DNA of 5,910 nt from Candidatus Merdenecus merdavium (GTDB taxonomy: Bacteria > Bacillota > Clostridia > Lachnospirales > Lachnospiraceae). A program made the translations under genes and the position numbers. The notes under the pieces are model-generated. The model was not told where the DNA came from. It searched no databases and was given only the letters and a program-made list of their open reading frames with translations. Shown here piece by piece: positions 1 to 5,910 of this stretch (position 1 is its first letter; each line of letters starts with the position of its first letter). Location: NCBI GenBank assembly GCA_018715425.1, contig DVLR01000053.1, positions 1 to 5,910 of the forward strand, read 5' to 3'.

Positions 1-1
1 C

Positions 2-592
2 CAGATCAATCCTCACTTTTTGTATAACACTATGGATATGATTAACTGGCTCTCCCAACAAGGTGCTGCTGAAGATGCAAGCTTTGCTATACAAAGTTTA
101 TCTAAATTTTATAAGCTTACTCTCAGCAGAAAAAAAGAAATTAATACTATAGCGGATGAGCTTGAACATGTATCCATTTACGTGAATCTTCAAAATATGC
201 GCTATCATGATAATATAGAATTCATTATTGATATTCCTGATAGTTTACTGGAATATTCCATTCCAAAGTTGACTTTTCAACCAGTAGTTGAAAACGCTAT
301 CATTCACGGAATATTAGAAAAGCCCTCTAAGTCAGGTACTATCGTATTGACTGGATGGCTAGAAGAAAATGCTATGATTATCTTAATCACAGATGATGGA
401 GTTGGTATAAGCCAAGAAAAGATCCAAGAAATCCTAACTGGTAACGGTGCCAGTAAATCTGGAACCAATATTGCTGTTTATAATACTCATAGACGGTTGA
501 AACTCCTTTACGGAACGTCTTACGGACTAGCTTATACTAGTACCGTTGGTAAAGGAACAGAGGTTGAAATTCGCCTTCCTCTTACATACTAA
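2..592 (+). CDS. YesM-type sensor histidine kinase, C-terminal part (5' partial)
   Basis: The reading frame is open to the left edge, so this is the last 196 residues of a longer protein. The TTG at 20-22 is an internal leucine codon, not a start. The fragment opens with QINPHFLYNT, the phospho-acceptor motif of the His_kinase family (PF06580), with the histidine at bases 14-16. A GHKL ATPase domain follows: N-box VVENAIIHG (Asn at bases 293-295), D-box DDGVGIS (bases 392-412), then NTHRRLKLLYG and GKGTEVEIRLPL near the end. The sensor, membrane and HAMP parts lie outside the window. Such kinases normally phosphorylate a YesN/AraC-type response regulator and often control nearby sugar-transport genes. 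The glycine-rich G2 loop reads GTNIAVYN where relatives usually have a GxGL-like sequence. The gene converges on the transporter operon. The family call is secure; the signal and target genes are unknown. Confidence 0.93.
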   Translation, partial: QINPHFLYNTMDMINWLSQQGAAEDASFAIQSLSKFYKLTLSRKKEINTIADELEHVSIYVNLQNMRYHDNIEFIIDIPDSLLEYSIPKLTFQPVVENAIIHGILEKPSKSGTIVLTGWLEENAMIILITDDGVGISQEKIQEILTGNGASKSGTNIAVYNTHRRLKLLYGTSYGLAYTSTVGKGTEVEIRLPLTY

Positions 593-672
593 ATTTTGTA
601 AACATCAAGTGTTCAACCTGCTTTATCCTTGTTTGATTTTTTATCGTCAACGTCAATTAAAATCCAACATAA

Positions 673-715
673 GAAAATCAGAAAGTAATTTATTTAAAAT
701 TACTTTCTGATTTTC
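673..715. terminator. Bidirectional hairpin terminator between convergent genes
   Basis: A perfect 19-bp inverted repeat has arms at 673-691 (GAAAATCAGAAAGTAATTT) and 697-715, with a 5-base loop ATTTA. On the + strand the stem ends in TTTTC and continues CTTTTCC, giving a U-rich tail about 80 bases after the kinase stop. On the - strand the arm also ends in TTTTC, followed by TTATG, about 50 bases after the yjfF stop. The stem is AT-rich with few G-C pairs, so efficiency is uncertain, but the location between convergent genes and the perfect pairing support a shared terminator. Nothing gene-like is visible in the rest of 593-764. Confidence 0.82.
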
Positions 716-764
716 CTTTTCCAGAATCTTTGCACATCTTCTAATTTAAGTTATGGGTTCTCTT

Positions 765-1814
765 TTACTTTTTCTTCTTAGCTGACCCTAAGATAGACTG
801 CAATACAATGAAAAAGCATAAAAGTAGAGATATTGCAATTCTAATCCACCAACTGGATAATTTACCTTGTGTCGTAATAAGGCTTGATATGGTTCCATTA
901 ATCAATACTCCAAATAAGGTTCCAACTGCTGTACCTACACCACCACTTAACAGAGTTCCTCCAATGACTGAAGAGGAGATAGCATCCATTTCAAATCCCT
1001 TTGCTTGTTCTACGAATCCTGCTCCACTGTTTAGGCAAAAGAGAATTCCACCTATTCCAGCTAAAATTCCATTTAGAATATAAGCTTGAAATTTTGTTTT
1101 CTTAACGTTAAGACCCATCATCATAGCACTCTGTTGATTACCTCCAATAGCATATAAGGTTCTTCCAAATTTGGTGTACTTCAACATAATGGATACAAGA
1201 ATAAGAATAATAATTGCAATGATCACAGTAGGATAGATATAAGCAGGAATAAGCGTTCCCTTCTTATTCACACTTCCTATTGGCAACTTCACTTGAAAAT
1301 TCGCCCATTTTCTAAAGGTTTCATTCGTAATAGATATCATTTCCGTACTGATGATGGCTGTCATACCACGGCCAAAGAACATCCCAGCCAAAGTTACAAT
1401 AAAGGGTTGGATCTCTAAGTATGAAACAAGGAATCCTTGAACAATACCAAATGCTAAACCGATGAGAAGTCCTACTAATACTGCTACATAAGCACTAACT
1501 CCCATCTTTTCCATAAGATAAGCACAGGCCATACATACCAAAGCCACTACGGAACCTACTGAAATATCAATCCCACCTGCAATCATAACAATCGTTAATC
1601 CACATGCAGTAACGATCAACCCTGCATTTGATATAAATAAGTTTAGAAACATCTGGGGCTTAGCAAATCCTTTATTGGAAAAAACGATCATCCCTATCGC
1701 ATACATAACAATGAATAGAACAATGGTAACAATGAGTAGAAATCCACTGCTAGTTAATTTTTTCTTATTATAATTCTTAAATTCTTCCGTAGTTTTAAGT
1801 TTTGATGATTTCAT
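765..1814 (-). CDS. yjfF: Galactofuranose-type sugar ABC transporter, permease YjfF
   Basis: This 349-residue integral membrane protein of the BPD_transp_2 family (PF02653) is one of the two permeases of a YtfQRT-YjfF importer. The basic N-terminus (1-20) is followed by many hydrophobic segments, beginning near 23-45. Motifs shared with E. coli YjfF are GGIDISVGS (80-88), TLAGMFFGRG (141-150), YAIGG (221-225), GGTLLSGGVGT (285-295), GTLFGV (298-303) and LSSWW (319-323). These separate it clearly from its partner YtfT. The ATG at 1814-1812 has a GGGAGG ribosome site about 9 bases upstream, and its first base is the last base of the ytfT stop (TAATG), which suggests coupled translation. It is the last gene of the operon, followed by a hairpin terminator. 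The length is normal and there is no frameshift. Assignment to YjfF is strong; the sugar carried is inferred from the family. Confidence 0.93.
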   Translation of the reverse strand: MKSSKLKTTEEFKNYNKKKLTSSGFLLIVTIVLFIVMYAIGMIVFSNKGFAKPQMFLNLFISNAGLIVTACGLTIVMIAGGIDISVGSVVALVCMACAYLMEKMGVSAYVAVLVGLLIGLAFGIVQGFLVSYLEIQPFIVTLAGMFFGRGMTAIISTEMISITNETFRKWANFQVKLPIGSVNKKGTLIPAYIYPTVIIAIIILILVSIMLKYTKFGRTLYAIGGNQQSAMMMGLNVKKTKFQAYILNGILAGIGGILFCLNSGAGFVEQAKGFEMDAISSSVIGGTLLSGGVGTAVGTLFGVLINGTISSLITTQGKLSSWWIRIAISLLLCFFIVLQSILGSAKKKK

Positions 1815-2899
1815 TATTGTTGACCTCCCTTCACTGCAATAGGTTTCCCTTCTTTTTTCTTGTTTTTCAAATCTGAAATAAACTTCTTAAATACTGAGCT
1901 TTGCAACACCACTATGATAATAACTACGATTGCTTTATAGACTGGCAGCTGGTCTGCTGATACATTCATGGCGTACAAGGTGGTTGTAAGAGCCTGAATC
2001 GTATAAGCACCAATTACAGAACCCATTAAATTAAACTTTCCACCACTTAGTACGTTTCCTCCTAATGCTACTGCCAGTATGGCATCCATTTCTAGGTTCA
2101 ATCCAATATTATTAGCATCAGCAGAATAAATACGTCCTGAAGCCAGAACACCTGCAACGCCTGCTAATAAACCACAGATTACATATACTAAGAATTTGAT
2201 TCTCGTTGAATTTAAACCAACGAGACGAGATGCACTTCCATTAATACCTACACTTTCGATATATAATCCTAAAGCTGTTTTTTTCAATACAATCGATACG
2301 ATAATAACTGTAATAAGCGTTAAAAAAACTGGGGTTGGTATAGGACTTTTCCCGATGTATCCGCCAATTGATTGATACGCATCCACACGAATATATGTGA
2401 TCTGACCCTTTGTAATCAGTTGCGCTACACCTCTACCTGCTGTATATAAAATTAAGGTGGCCACCATGGGCTGTATACCAAATCTGGAAACTAGCATTCC
2501 GTTAAAAGCACCACAGATTGCTCCTGCCACTAATGCTGCAAGTATTGCAAATATTAAAGGATTGGCAAATGCAGTTACACTTACTTCCCCACCAGATAGA
2601 ATTTGACAACACACTGCAGCTGCTACTGCCATAACAGCTCCAACGCTAATGTCCTGTCCTCCTGATGCAGCTGTAACTAAAGTCATACCTATAGCTAAGA
2701 TTACTAATTCTGAAGCACGATTAATAACGTCAATGACATATCCATATAGTACGCCATTATTTATCGTTATTTTGAAGAATCCAGGAGTCTTTATCACATT
2801 GATCAATAATACAACGATGAGACACATGATTGGCATAAACAGGCGACTACCTGTTATCTTCTTAACAAGATTTTTATTAGATTCCATACCTTTACTCAT
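1814..2899 (-). CDS. ytfT: Galactofuranose-type sugar ABC transporter, permease YtfT
   Basis: This 361-residue BPD_transp_2 membrane protein (PF02653) is the second permease of the importer and the likely heteromeric partner of YjfF. Residue positions count from the ATG at 2899-2897. Shared with E. coli YtfT are AIGMTLV (69-75), SVGAVMA (85-91), ATLIL (147-151), GRGVAQLIT (155-163), KTALG (207-211), ADANN (260-264), LEMDAILAV (269-277) and GGKFNL (286-291). Hydrophobic segments cover most of the chain, and the C-terminus is basic (KNKKK). A TTG at 2917 would add six residues, but it overlaps the ribosome site; the ATG sits 8 bases after GGAGG and is preferred. The gene overlaps the end of ytfR by 8 bases (ATGAGTAA). 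One change is visible: GGQDISVG (80-87) where YjfF and E. coli YtfT have GGIDxSVG. Confidence 0.92.
   Translation of the reverse strand: MSKGMESNKNLVKKITGSRLFMPIMCLIVVLLINVIKTPGFFKITINNGVLYGYVIDVINRASELVILAIGMTLVTAASGGQDISVGAVMAVAAAVCCQILSGGEVSVTAFANPLIFAILAALVAGAICGAFNGMLVSRFGIQPMVATLILYTAGRGVAQLITKGQITYIRVDAYQSIGGYIGKSPIPTPVFLTLITVIIVSIVLKKTALGLYIESVGINGSASRLVGLNSTRIKFLVYVICGLLAGVAGVLASGRIYSADANNIGLNLEMDAILAVALGGNVLSGGKFNLMGSVIGAYTIQALTTTLYAMNVSADQLPVYKAIVVIIIVVLQSSVFKKFISDLKNKKKEGKPIAVKGGQQ
1824..1829 (-). promoter_or_regulatory. Ribosome binding site of yjfF inside the end of ytfT
   Basis: The - strand reads GGGAGGTCAACAATAATG, a strong site whose GGAGG is 9 bases before the yjfF ATG. 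It is encoded by the final Lys-Gly-Gly codons of ytfT, so ribosomes finishing ytfT pass over it and stop one base into the yjfF start codon. Confidence 0.85.
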
Positions 2900-4406
2900 G
2901 GTCTTCACCTCCTGCAATTGTCTTCATAATAACCTCCTGACGCAATTCATCTCCGCTTAACTCTCCTACTTTCTTACCATCACGAAGAACATCCATGCGA
3001 GAGCAAGTACGAAGCATCTCTTCTATTTCGGAGGAGATAAATGTGACAGCCATACCTTGATCAGCTAATTCTAAAACCAGTTTTTGTATTTCTGTTTTTG
3101 TACCAATGTCAATACCACGGGTCGGTTCATCTAAAATTAAATACTCTGGATTGGTCAATAACCAACGTCCCAGAATTACTTTTTGTTGATTACCTCCTGA
3201 TAAACTCTTAATAGGTGTTTCCCTACTAGCTGTTTTTATCCGAAGCATGTCAATGTACTTATCTGCCGCTTCTTCCATCTCTTTACGACTCATCAAATGA
3301 AACATCCCTTTTTTTGCTTGTAAAGCAATAATAATATTCTCCCTTACCGATAAATCTGCAATGATTCCGTCTACTTTTCTGTCTTCAGGAAGATAAGCCA
3401 TTCCAAGTTTCATAGCATCCAAAGGTTTATTAATTTTAACTTCTTTTCCATTTACCTTAAGTGTTCCACTATCCGCTTTATCGGCCCCATAGATAGAGCG
3501 GACCATTTCAGAACGACCAGATCCCAATAGACCAGTAAGTCCAATCACTTCACCTTTTTTAATAGTGAAATCAAAAGGATGAATGGTTCCTTTATGTCCA
3601 ATTCCCTTTGCTTCTATAACAGGCTCACCTTCAAATTTTTGTTCCAAATGACCACTTTTAATATCTTCCAAATCATCAAAATCTTTTCCCATCATTTTAG
3701 CCACTAGCATGACTCTAGGTAAATCTTTAATCTCATAAGCTCCTACTAATTCACCATTACGCAGTACAGTGATTCGATCACATACTTCATATACCTGTTC
3801 TAGGAAATGGGTTACAAAGACAATTCCAACGCCTTTTTCTCTTAACCGTCTCATTAAAGTAAATAGTTTTTCTACCTCTACATCATCTAAAGATGAAGTA
3901 GGTTCATCTAAAATTAAAACCTTACATTCCATATCTACTGCACGTGCAATGGCAATCATCTGCTGAATAGCCACGGAACATTCCTCTAGAAGCTGTGTTG
4001 GTGCAACTTGAATATCAAGGCTCTCTAATAGTTTTCCAGCTTTTTTATTCATGGTTTTCCAATCAATCATTCCAAATTTACGTGGTTCTCTACCTATGAA
4101 TAAATTTTCACCAACGGTTAAATTAGGACATAGGTTGACCTCTTGATATACAGTGCTGATTCCTTGGTTCTGTGCGTCTTGTGGAGAATGGTTCACAATT
4201 TGTTTCCCTTCCATCTCTATGGTTCCTTCTTGTAGCTCATAAACACCTGTAAGCACCTTAATTAAAGTAGATTTACCTGCTCCGTTTTCTCCCATTAATG
4301 CATGGATCTCTCCTTCTAACAAAGAAAAGTTCACCTTCTGTAAAGCCTTAACTCCTGGGAAAGTTTGACTGATTCCACTCATCTTTAATACGGTTTTTTG
4401 TTCCAT
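2892..4406 (-). CDS. ytfR: Galactofuranose-type sugar ABC transporter, two-domain ATPase YtfR
   Basis: This 504-residue tandem ATPase of the RbsA/MglA/AraG class would power import on the inner face of the membrane. Residues count from the ATG at 4406. The first domain has Walker A GENGAGKST (39-47), Q-loop YQEVN (87-91), a degenerate signature SVAIQQ (144-149), Walker B VLILDEPT (163-170) and H-loop VTHFL with His200. The second domain has a Walker A-like GLLGSGRSE (292-300) with Arg for the catalytic Lys, PEDRK (341-345), signature LSGGNQQK (402-409), Walker B LILDEPT (423-429) and ISSE (457-460) in place of the H-loop. SVAxQQ, IGREP and PEDRK match E. coli YtfR closely, and length is normal. 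A GTG at 4418 would add four residues but has a weaker ribosome site. The gene follows a hairpin after ytfQ, so it is probably expressed at a lower level, and it overlaps ytfT. Confidence 0.94.
   Translation of the reverse strand: MEQKTVLKMSGISQTFPGVKALQKVNFSLLEGEIHALMGENGAGKSTLIKVLTGVYELQEGTIEMEGKQIVNHSPQDAQNQGISTVYQEVNLCPNLTVGENLFIGREPRKFGMIDWKTMNKKAGKLLESLDIQVAPTQLLEECSVAIQQMIAIARAVDMECKVLILDEPTSSLDDVEVEKLFTLMRRLREKGVGIVFVTHFLEQVYEVCDRITVLRNGELVGAYEIKDLPRVMLVAKMMGKDFDDLEDIKSGHLEQKFEGEPVIEAKGIGHKGTIHPFDFTIKKGEVIGLTGLLGSGRSEMVRSIYGADKADSGTLKVNGKEVKINKPLDAMKLGMAYLPEDRKVDGIIADLSVRENIIIALQAKKGMFHLMSRKEMEEAADKYIDMLRIKTASRETPIKSLSGGNQQKVILGRWLLTNPEYLILDEPTRGIDIGTKTEIQKLVLELADQGMAVTFISSEIEEMLRTCSRMDVLRDGKKVGELSGDELRQEVIMKTIAGGEDHE
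2906..2912 (-). promoter_or_regulatory. Ribosome binding site that sets the ytfT start
   Basis: The - strand reads GGAGGTG, with 8 bases between GGAGG and the ATG at 2899-2897. The site lies inside the last codons of ytfR. It rules against the upstream TTG at 2917-2915, which precedes the site. It also places ytfT initiation within the ytfR stop region, as expected for coupled translation. Confidence 0.85.
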
Positions 4407-4414
4407 AAATCCGT

Positions 4415-4420
4415 TCACCT
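4415..4420 (-). promoter_or_regulatory. Ribosome binding site that sets the ytfR start
   Basis: The - strand reads AGGTGA, 8 bases before the ATG at 4406-4404. The in-frame GTG at 4418-4416 lies within this motif and has only an AGAAAG-like purine run upstream. The ATG start also gives an N-terminus similar in length to other YtfR proteins. Confidence 0.75.
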
Positions 4421-4451
4421 GCTTTCTTGGTTCTCCTATATTTGAGCGTAA

Positions 4452-4483
4452 AAAGAACGTGGCATGAAATTACCACGCTCTTT
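4452..4483 (-). terminator. Intercistronic hairpin (partial terminator) between ytfQ and ytfR
   Basis: On the - strand AAAGAGCGTGG (4483-4473) pairs with CCACGTTCTTT (4462-4452) over 11 positions, ten Watson-Crick and one G-U, around a 10-base loop. The 3' arm runs into a TTCTTTTTACG tract, so the element resembles an intrinsic terminator. It lies 45 bases after the ytfQ stop and about 45 bases before ytfR. No promoter is evident between it and ytfR, so it probably acts by partial termination or by protecting the ytfQ message. A smaller 6-bp hairpin (arms 4500-4505 and 4514-4519) lies just after the ytfQ stop. Confidence 0.78.
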
Positions 4484-4528
4484 AGTTATCTTCCAGTCAT
4501 TTAGATCAGCATTTCTAAAGTGGAATAT

Positions 4529-5689
4529 TTAATATGCACGGGAATCGATAATCTCCTGTGTAATCGTTGTTACTTCGTAAGTCTCACCATCAACGGTAAT
4601 GCTAGATACTTTATCATCAGCTGCAAACATTGTCTCATCAACGAATGCTTTTTTATCAACATCTTCTCCAGCTTCTAATTTGTTAATTAACTCTTCCACA
4701 CGTGGTCCATGTAATGGGTTACATTCAGTATTTAAAGTAATTTTACTTGCTAATGTATCAGTAAGACCTGCTTTTGTTGTATCAAAAGACATAACCATGA
4801 TCTGACCTTCTTCACTTCCAACTTGAAATCCAGCTGCAGTGATCGCATCAATGGCACCGAATGCTTCATTATCATTTTCACAATATACTACATTGATTTG
4901 CTCACCATATTGTTTCAAGAAGGATTCCATTACTTCTTGTCCTTTTGCCTGTGTAAATTCACCTGTTTGCTGTGCAATAATGTTCCAGTTATCGTGGGCT
5001 TCTACTGCTTCTTCAAGACCTTCCGTACGACCTATCTGGGCAGATGCACCAATAGTTCCCTGAATATTTGCTATGTTAATTTCTTCTGAATCACGTCCTA
5101 CTGCCTTTAGATATTCATCTAACCATGCTGCAGCCTTTTGACCTTCTAGTTTAAAGTTTGATCCTACCCATGCAGTATATAGGCTATCATCTGTAACCTC
5201 TACCATACGGTCAACGATGATAACAGGTATTTCTGCATCTTTCGCTTCTTTAAGCACTTGCTCCCATCCAGTCTCTGTAACTGGTGCAAGAACTATGTAA
5301 TCTACCTCTTGTTGAATAAAGTTTCGAATAGCTGTTATCTGATTTTCTTGTTTTTGCTGTGCATCAGCAAAAATAAGCTCATAGCCATTTTCTTCACTAA
5401 AGGTTGATTTCATAGAATCTGTATTAGCTGTACGCCAATCGGATTCTGCACCTACTTGGGAAAAACCAACTGTGATCAAATCGCCTGAATTACCACCTTT
5501 GTCCGCATCATCTTTTTCAGTATCTTCTGAAGTGGATTTATCATCCTCCCCCTCTGTATCTTGGCTCTCTTCTTTTGATGCCTCTGATGCGTTATCGTTT
5601 ACTGTTGGTGTTTCACCATTTCCTCCACATGCAGCTAAACTAAATACTAATGTTGCTGCTAGGATTGTTGCTAGAATTTTTCTTTTCAT
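4529..5689 (-). CDS. ytfQ: Galactofuranose-type sugar-binding lipoprotein YtfQ
   Basis: This 386-residue extracellular solute-binding protein of the Peripla_BP_4 group (PF13407) would deliver sugar to the YtfT-YjfF channel. It starts with a lipoprotein signal: basic MKRK, a hydrophobic stretch, then lipobox LAAC with Cys21 as the likely lipidated residue. Residues 22-70 are a low-complexity linker rich in Glu, Asp, Ser and Thr. The binding fold begins at about 71 with LITVGFSQVG and W85-R86. Motifs shared with E. coli YtfQ include QQKQENQ (111-117), LKEAKDAEIPV (146-156), VDR (159-161), LEG (181-183), QGTIGAS (210-216), END (271-273) and FDTTKAG (302-308). The E. coli protein is periplasmic and lacks the lipobox and linker. 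The ATG has GGGAGG 9 bases upstream. It is the first gene of the operon and is followed by a hairpin that probably raises its relative output. Family call is strong; fructose or arabinose are alternative ligands. Confidence 0.94.
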   Translation of the reverse strand: MKRKILATILAATLVFSLAACGGNGETPTVNDNASEASKEESQDTEGEDDKSTSEDTEKDDADKGGNSGDLITVGFSQVGAESDWRTANTDSMKSTFSEENGYELIFADAQQKQENQITAIRNFIQQEVDYIVLAPVTETGWEQVLKEAKDAEIPVIIVDRMVEVTDDSLYTAWVGSNFKLEGQKAAAWLDEYLKAVGRDSEEINIANIQGTIGASAQIGRTEGLEEAVEAHDNWNIIAQQTGEFTQAKGQEVMESFLKQYGEQINVVYCENDNEAFGAIDAITAAGFQVGSEEGQIMVMSFDTTKAGLTDTLASKITLNTECNPLHGPRVEELINKLEAGEDVDKKAFVDETMFAADDKVSSITVDGETYEVTTITQEIIDSRAY

Positions 5690-5698
5690 TCTAATATT

Positions 5699-5704
5699 CC
5701 TCCC
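5699..5704 (-). promoter_or_regulatory. Ribosome binding site of ytfQ
   Basis: The - strand reads GGGAGG, 9 bases before the ytfQ ATG at 5689-5687. It is a near-perfect match to the anti-Shine-Dalgarno sequence, in line with strong expression of a binding protein. Confidence 0.85.
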
Positions 5705-5728
5705 AATATTTTTTTATTTCTTACAATA

Positions 5729-5757
5729 ATTATAACTATTTTCTTACCTCTATTCCA
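5729..5757 (-). promoter_or_regulatory. Candidate sigma-A promoter of the ytfQRT-yjfF operon
   Basis: A perfect -10 box TATAAT lies at 5734-5729 on the - strand. At the standard 17-base spacing the -35 position (5757-5752) reads TGGAAT, only three of six bases matching TTGACA. Transcription would begin near 5722, giving a leader of roughly 32 bases with no room for a riboswitch. The strong -10 with a poor -35 is typical of a promoter that needs an activator. The region is very AT-rich, so chance matches to -10 are possible. Confidence 0.6.
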
Positions 5758-5759
5758 TA

Positions 5760-5775
5760 GAATATCTTTTTGATT
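5760..5775 (-). repeat. Upstream direct repeat, promoter-proximal copy (candidate operator)
   Basis: The - strand reads AATCAAAAAGATATTC. It matches the distal copy at 5852-5867 in 15 of 16 positions, including 12 consecutive bases (5760-5771). It ends two bases upstream of the predicted -35 position, about -38 to -53 from the inferred transcription start, where an activator touching RNA polymerase would bind. Protein binding is inferred, not shown. Confidence 0.5.
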
Positions 5776-5851
5776 TAGTTCGAATTTTTTCTAAAATCTA
5801 AATTTAACATGTTTAAATCAATCAATTGTTGGTTTTCTTTAGATAAAAGTT

Positions 5852-5867
5852 GAATATCTTTTTAATT
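5852..5867 (-). repeat. Upstream direct repeat, distal copy (candidate operator)
   Basis: The - strand reads AATTAAAAAGATATTC, the same orientation as the proximal copy, with one difference. The two copies are 92 bases apart start to start, close to nine helical turns. No gene is visible in 5690-5910, so this stretch is most likely regulatory. Confidence 0.45.
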
Positions 5868-5910
5868 CTCCCACGCTAAAGAGAACAAATTTTAAATTTC
5901 AACATATGAT

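Noticed and set aside
20..22. TTG at 20 as the start of a short 190-residue kinase.
   Set aside because: The frame is open upstream and encodes QINPHF directly before it, the start of a conserved kinase motif, so the gene continues beyond the window.
637..642. T-run after the kinase gene as an earlier terminator.
   Set aside because: The sequence before it forms only a short imperfect stem; the perfect hairpin at 673-715 is far better.
808..1083. Open frames on the + strand opposite the transporter genes (also at 2649-2960, 3769-3966, 4599-4805, 4823-5089, 4839-5063, 5472-5729).
   Set aside because: They are antisense shadows of well-recognised genes, lack recognisable domains and have no convincing ribosome sites.
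2900..2917. TTG at 2917 as the ytfT start, giving six more residues.
   Set aside because: It precedes the GGAGGTG ribosome site; the ATG at 2899 is spaced correctly after it.
4407..4418. GTG at 4418 as the ytfR start, giving a protein four residues longer.
   Set aside because: The GTG lies inside the AGGTGA ribosome site that is well spaced for the ATG at 4406, and its own upstream purine run is weaker.
5806..5822. Imperfect palindrome around ACATGT upstream of ytfQ as an operator.
   Set aside because: Pairing is broken after a few bases and the surrounding sequence is almost entirely A and T, so chance explains it.
5811..5830. A possible catabolite-repression (cre) site in ATTGATTGATTTAAACAT on the - strand.
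   Set aside because: The central CG and several flanking positions do not fit, and the 3' half is out of register by one base.
5690..5910. Riboswitch or small RNA in the region upstream of ytfQ.
   Set aside because: The inferred leader is about 32 bases and no conserved GC-containing stems are visible.

Overview
This 5,910-base window is AT-rich and looks like a low-GC Clostridia chromosome, most plausibly Lachnospiraceae. The signs are strong GGAGG-type ribosome binding sites, a lipoprotein-type solute-binding protein (single-membrane cell plan), a YesM-type sensor kinase and tight sugar-ABC gene packing. Genus and species cannot be read from the sequence.

Layout. Positions 2-592 (+) hold the C-terminal part of a YesM-type sensor histidine kinase, entering from the left edge. 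Positions 593-764 are a convergent intergenic region with a perfect 19-bp hairpin that probably ends transcription from both sides. Positions 765-5689 (-) hold a complete four-gene sugar ABC transporter operon, read right to left: ytfQ (binding lipoprotein), ytfR (two-domain ATPase), ytfT and yjfF (two different permeases). Positions 5690-5910 hold the operon's leader, a recognisable -10 box, a weak -35 and a 12-bp perfect direct repeat that is a candidate activator site.

How the genes work together. The four proteins match, gene for gene and in the same order, the E. coli YtfQ-YtfR-YtfT-YjfF importer, which takes up galactofuranose. YtfQ would capture the sugar outside the membrane. YtfT and YjfF would form a heteromeric channel. 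YtfR would drive import with one intact and one degenerate ATP site. The same family includes transporters assigned to fructose (bifidobacterial FruEKFG) and L-arabinose (AraUVWZ), so the family call is strong and the exact substrate is open. No sugar-processing enzyme lies in the window.

Control. A hairpin with a T-run between ytfQ and ytfR should let the binding protein be made in excess over the membrane parts. ytfR-ytfT and ytfT-yjfF overlap by 8 and 1 bases, suggesting translational coupling. The kinase, probably with an AraC-type response regulator outside the window, is a plausible but unproven regulator. I see no mobile element, CRISPR array, RNA gene or clearly undescribed system. 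The most useful leads are the paired upstream repeats, the intercistronic hairpin and the unresolved substrate.
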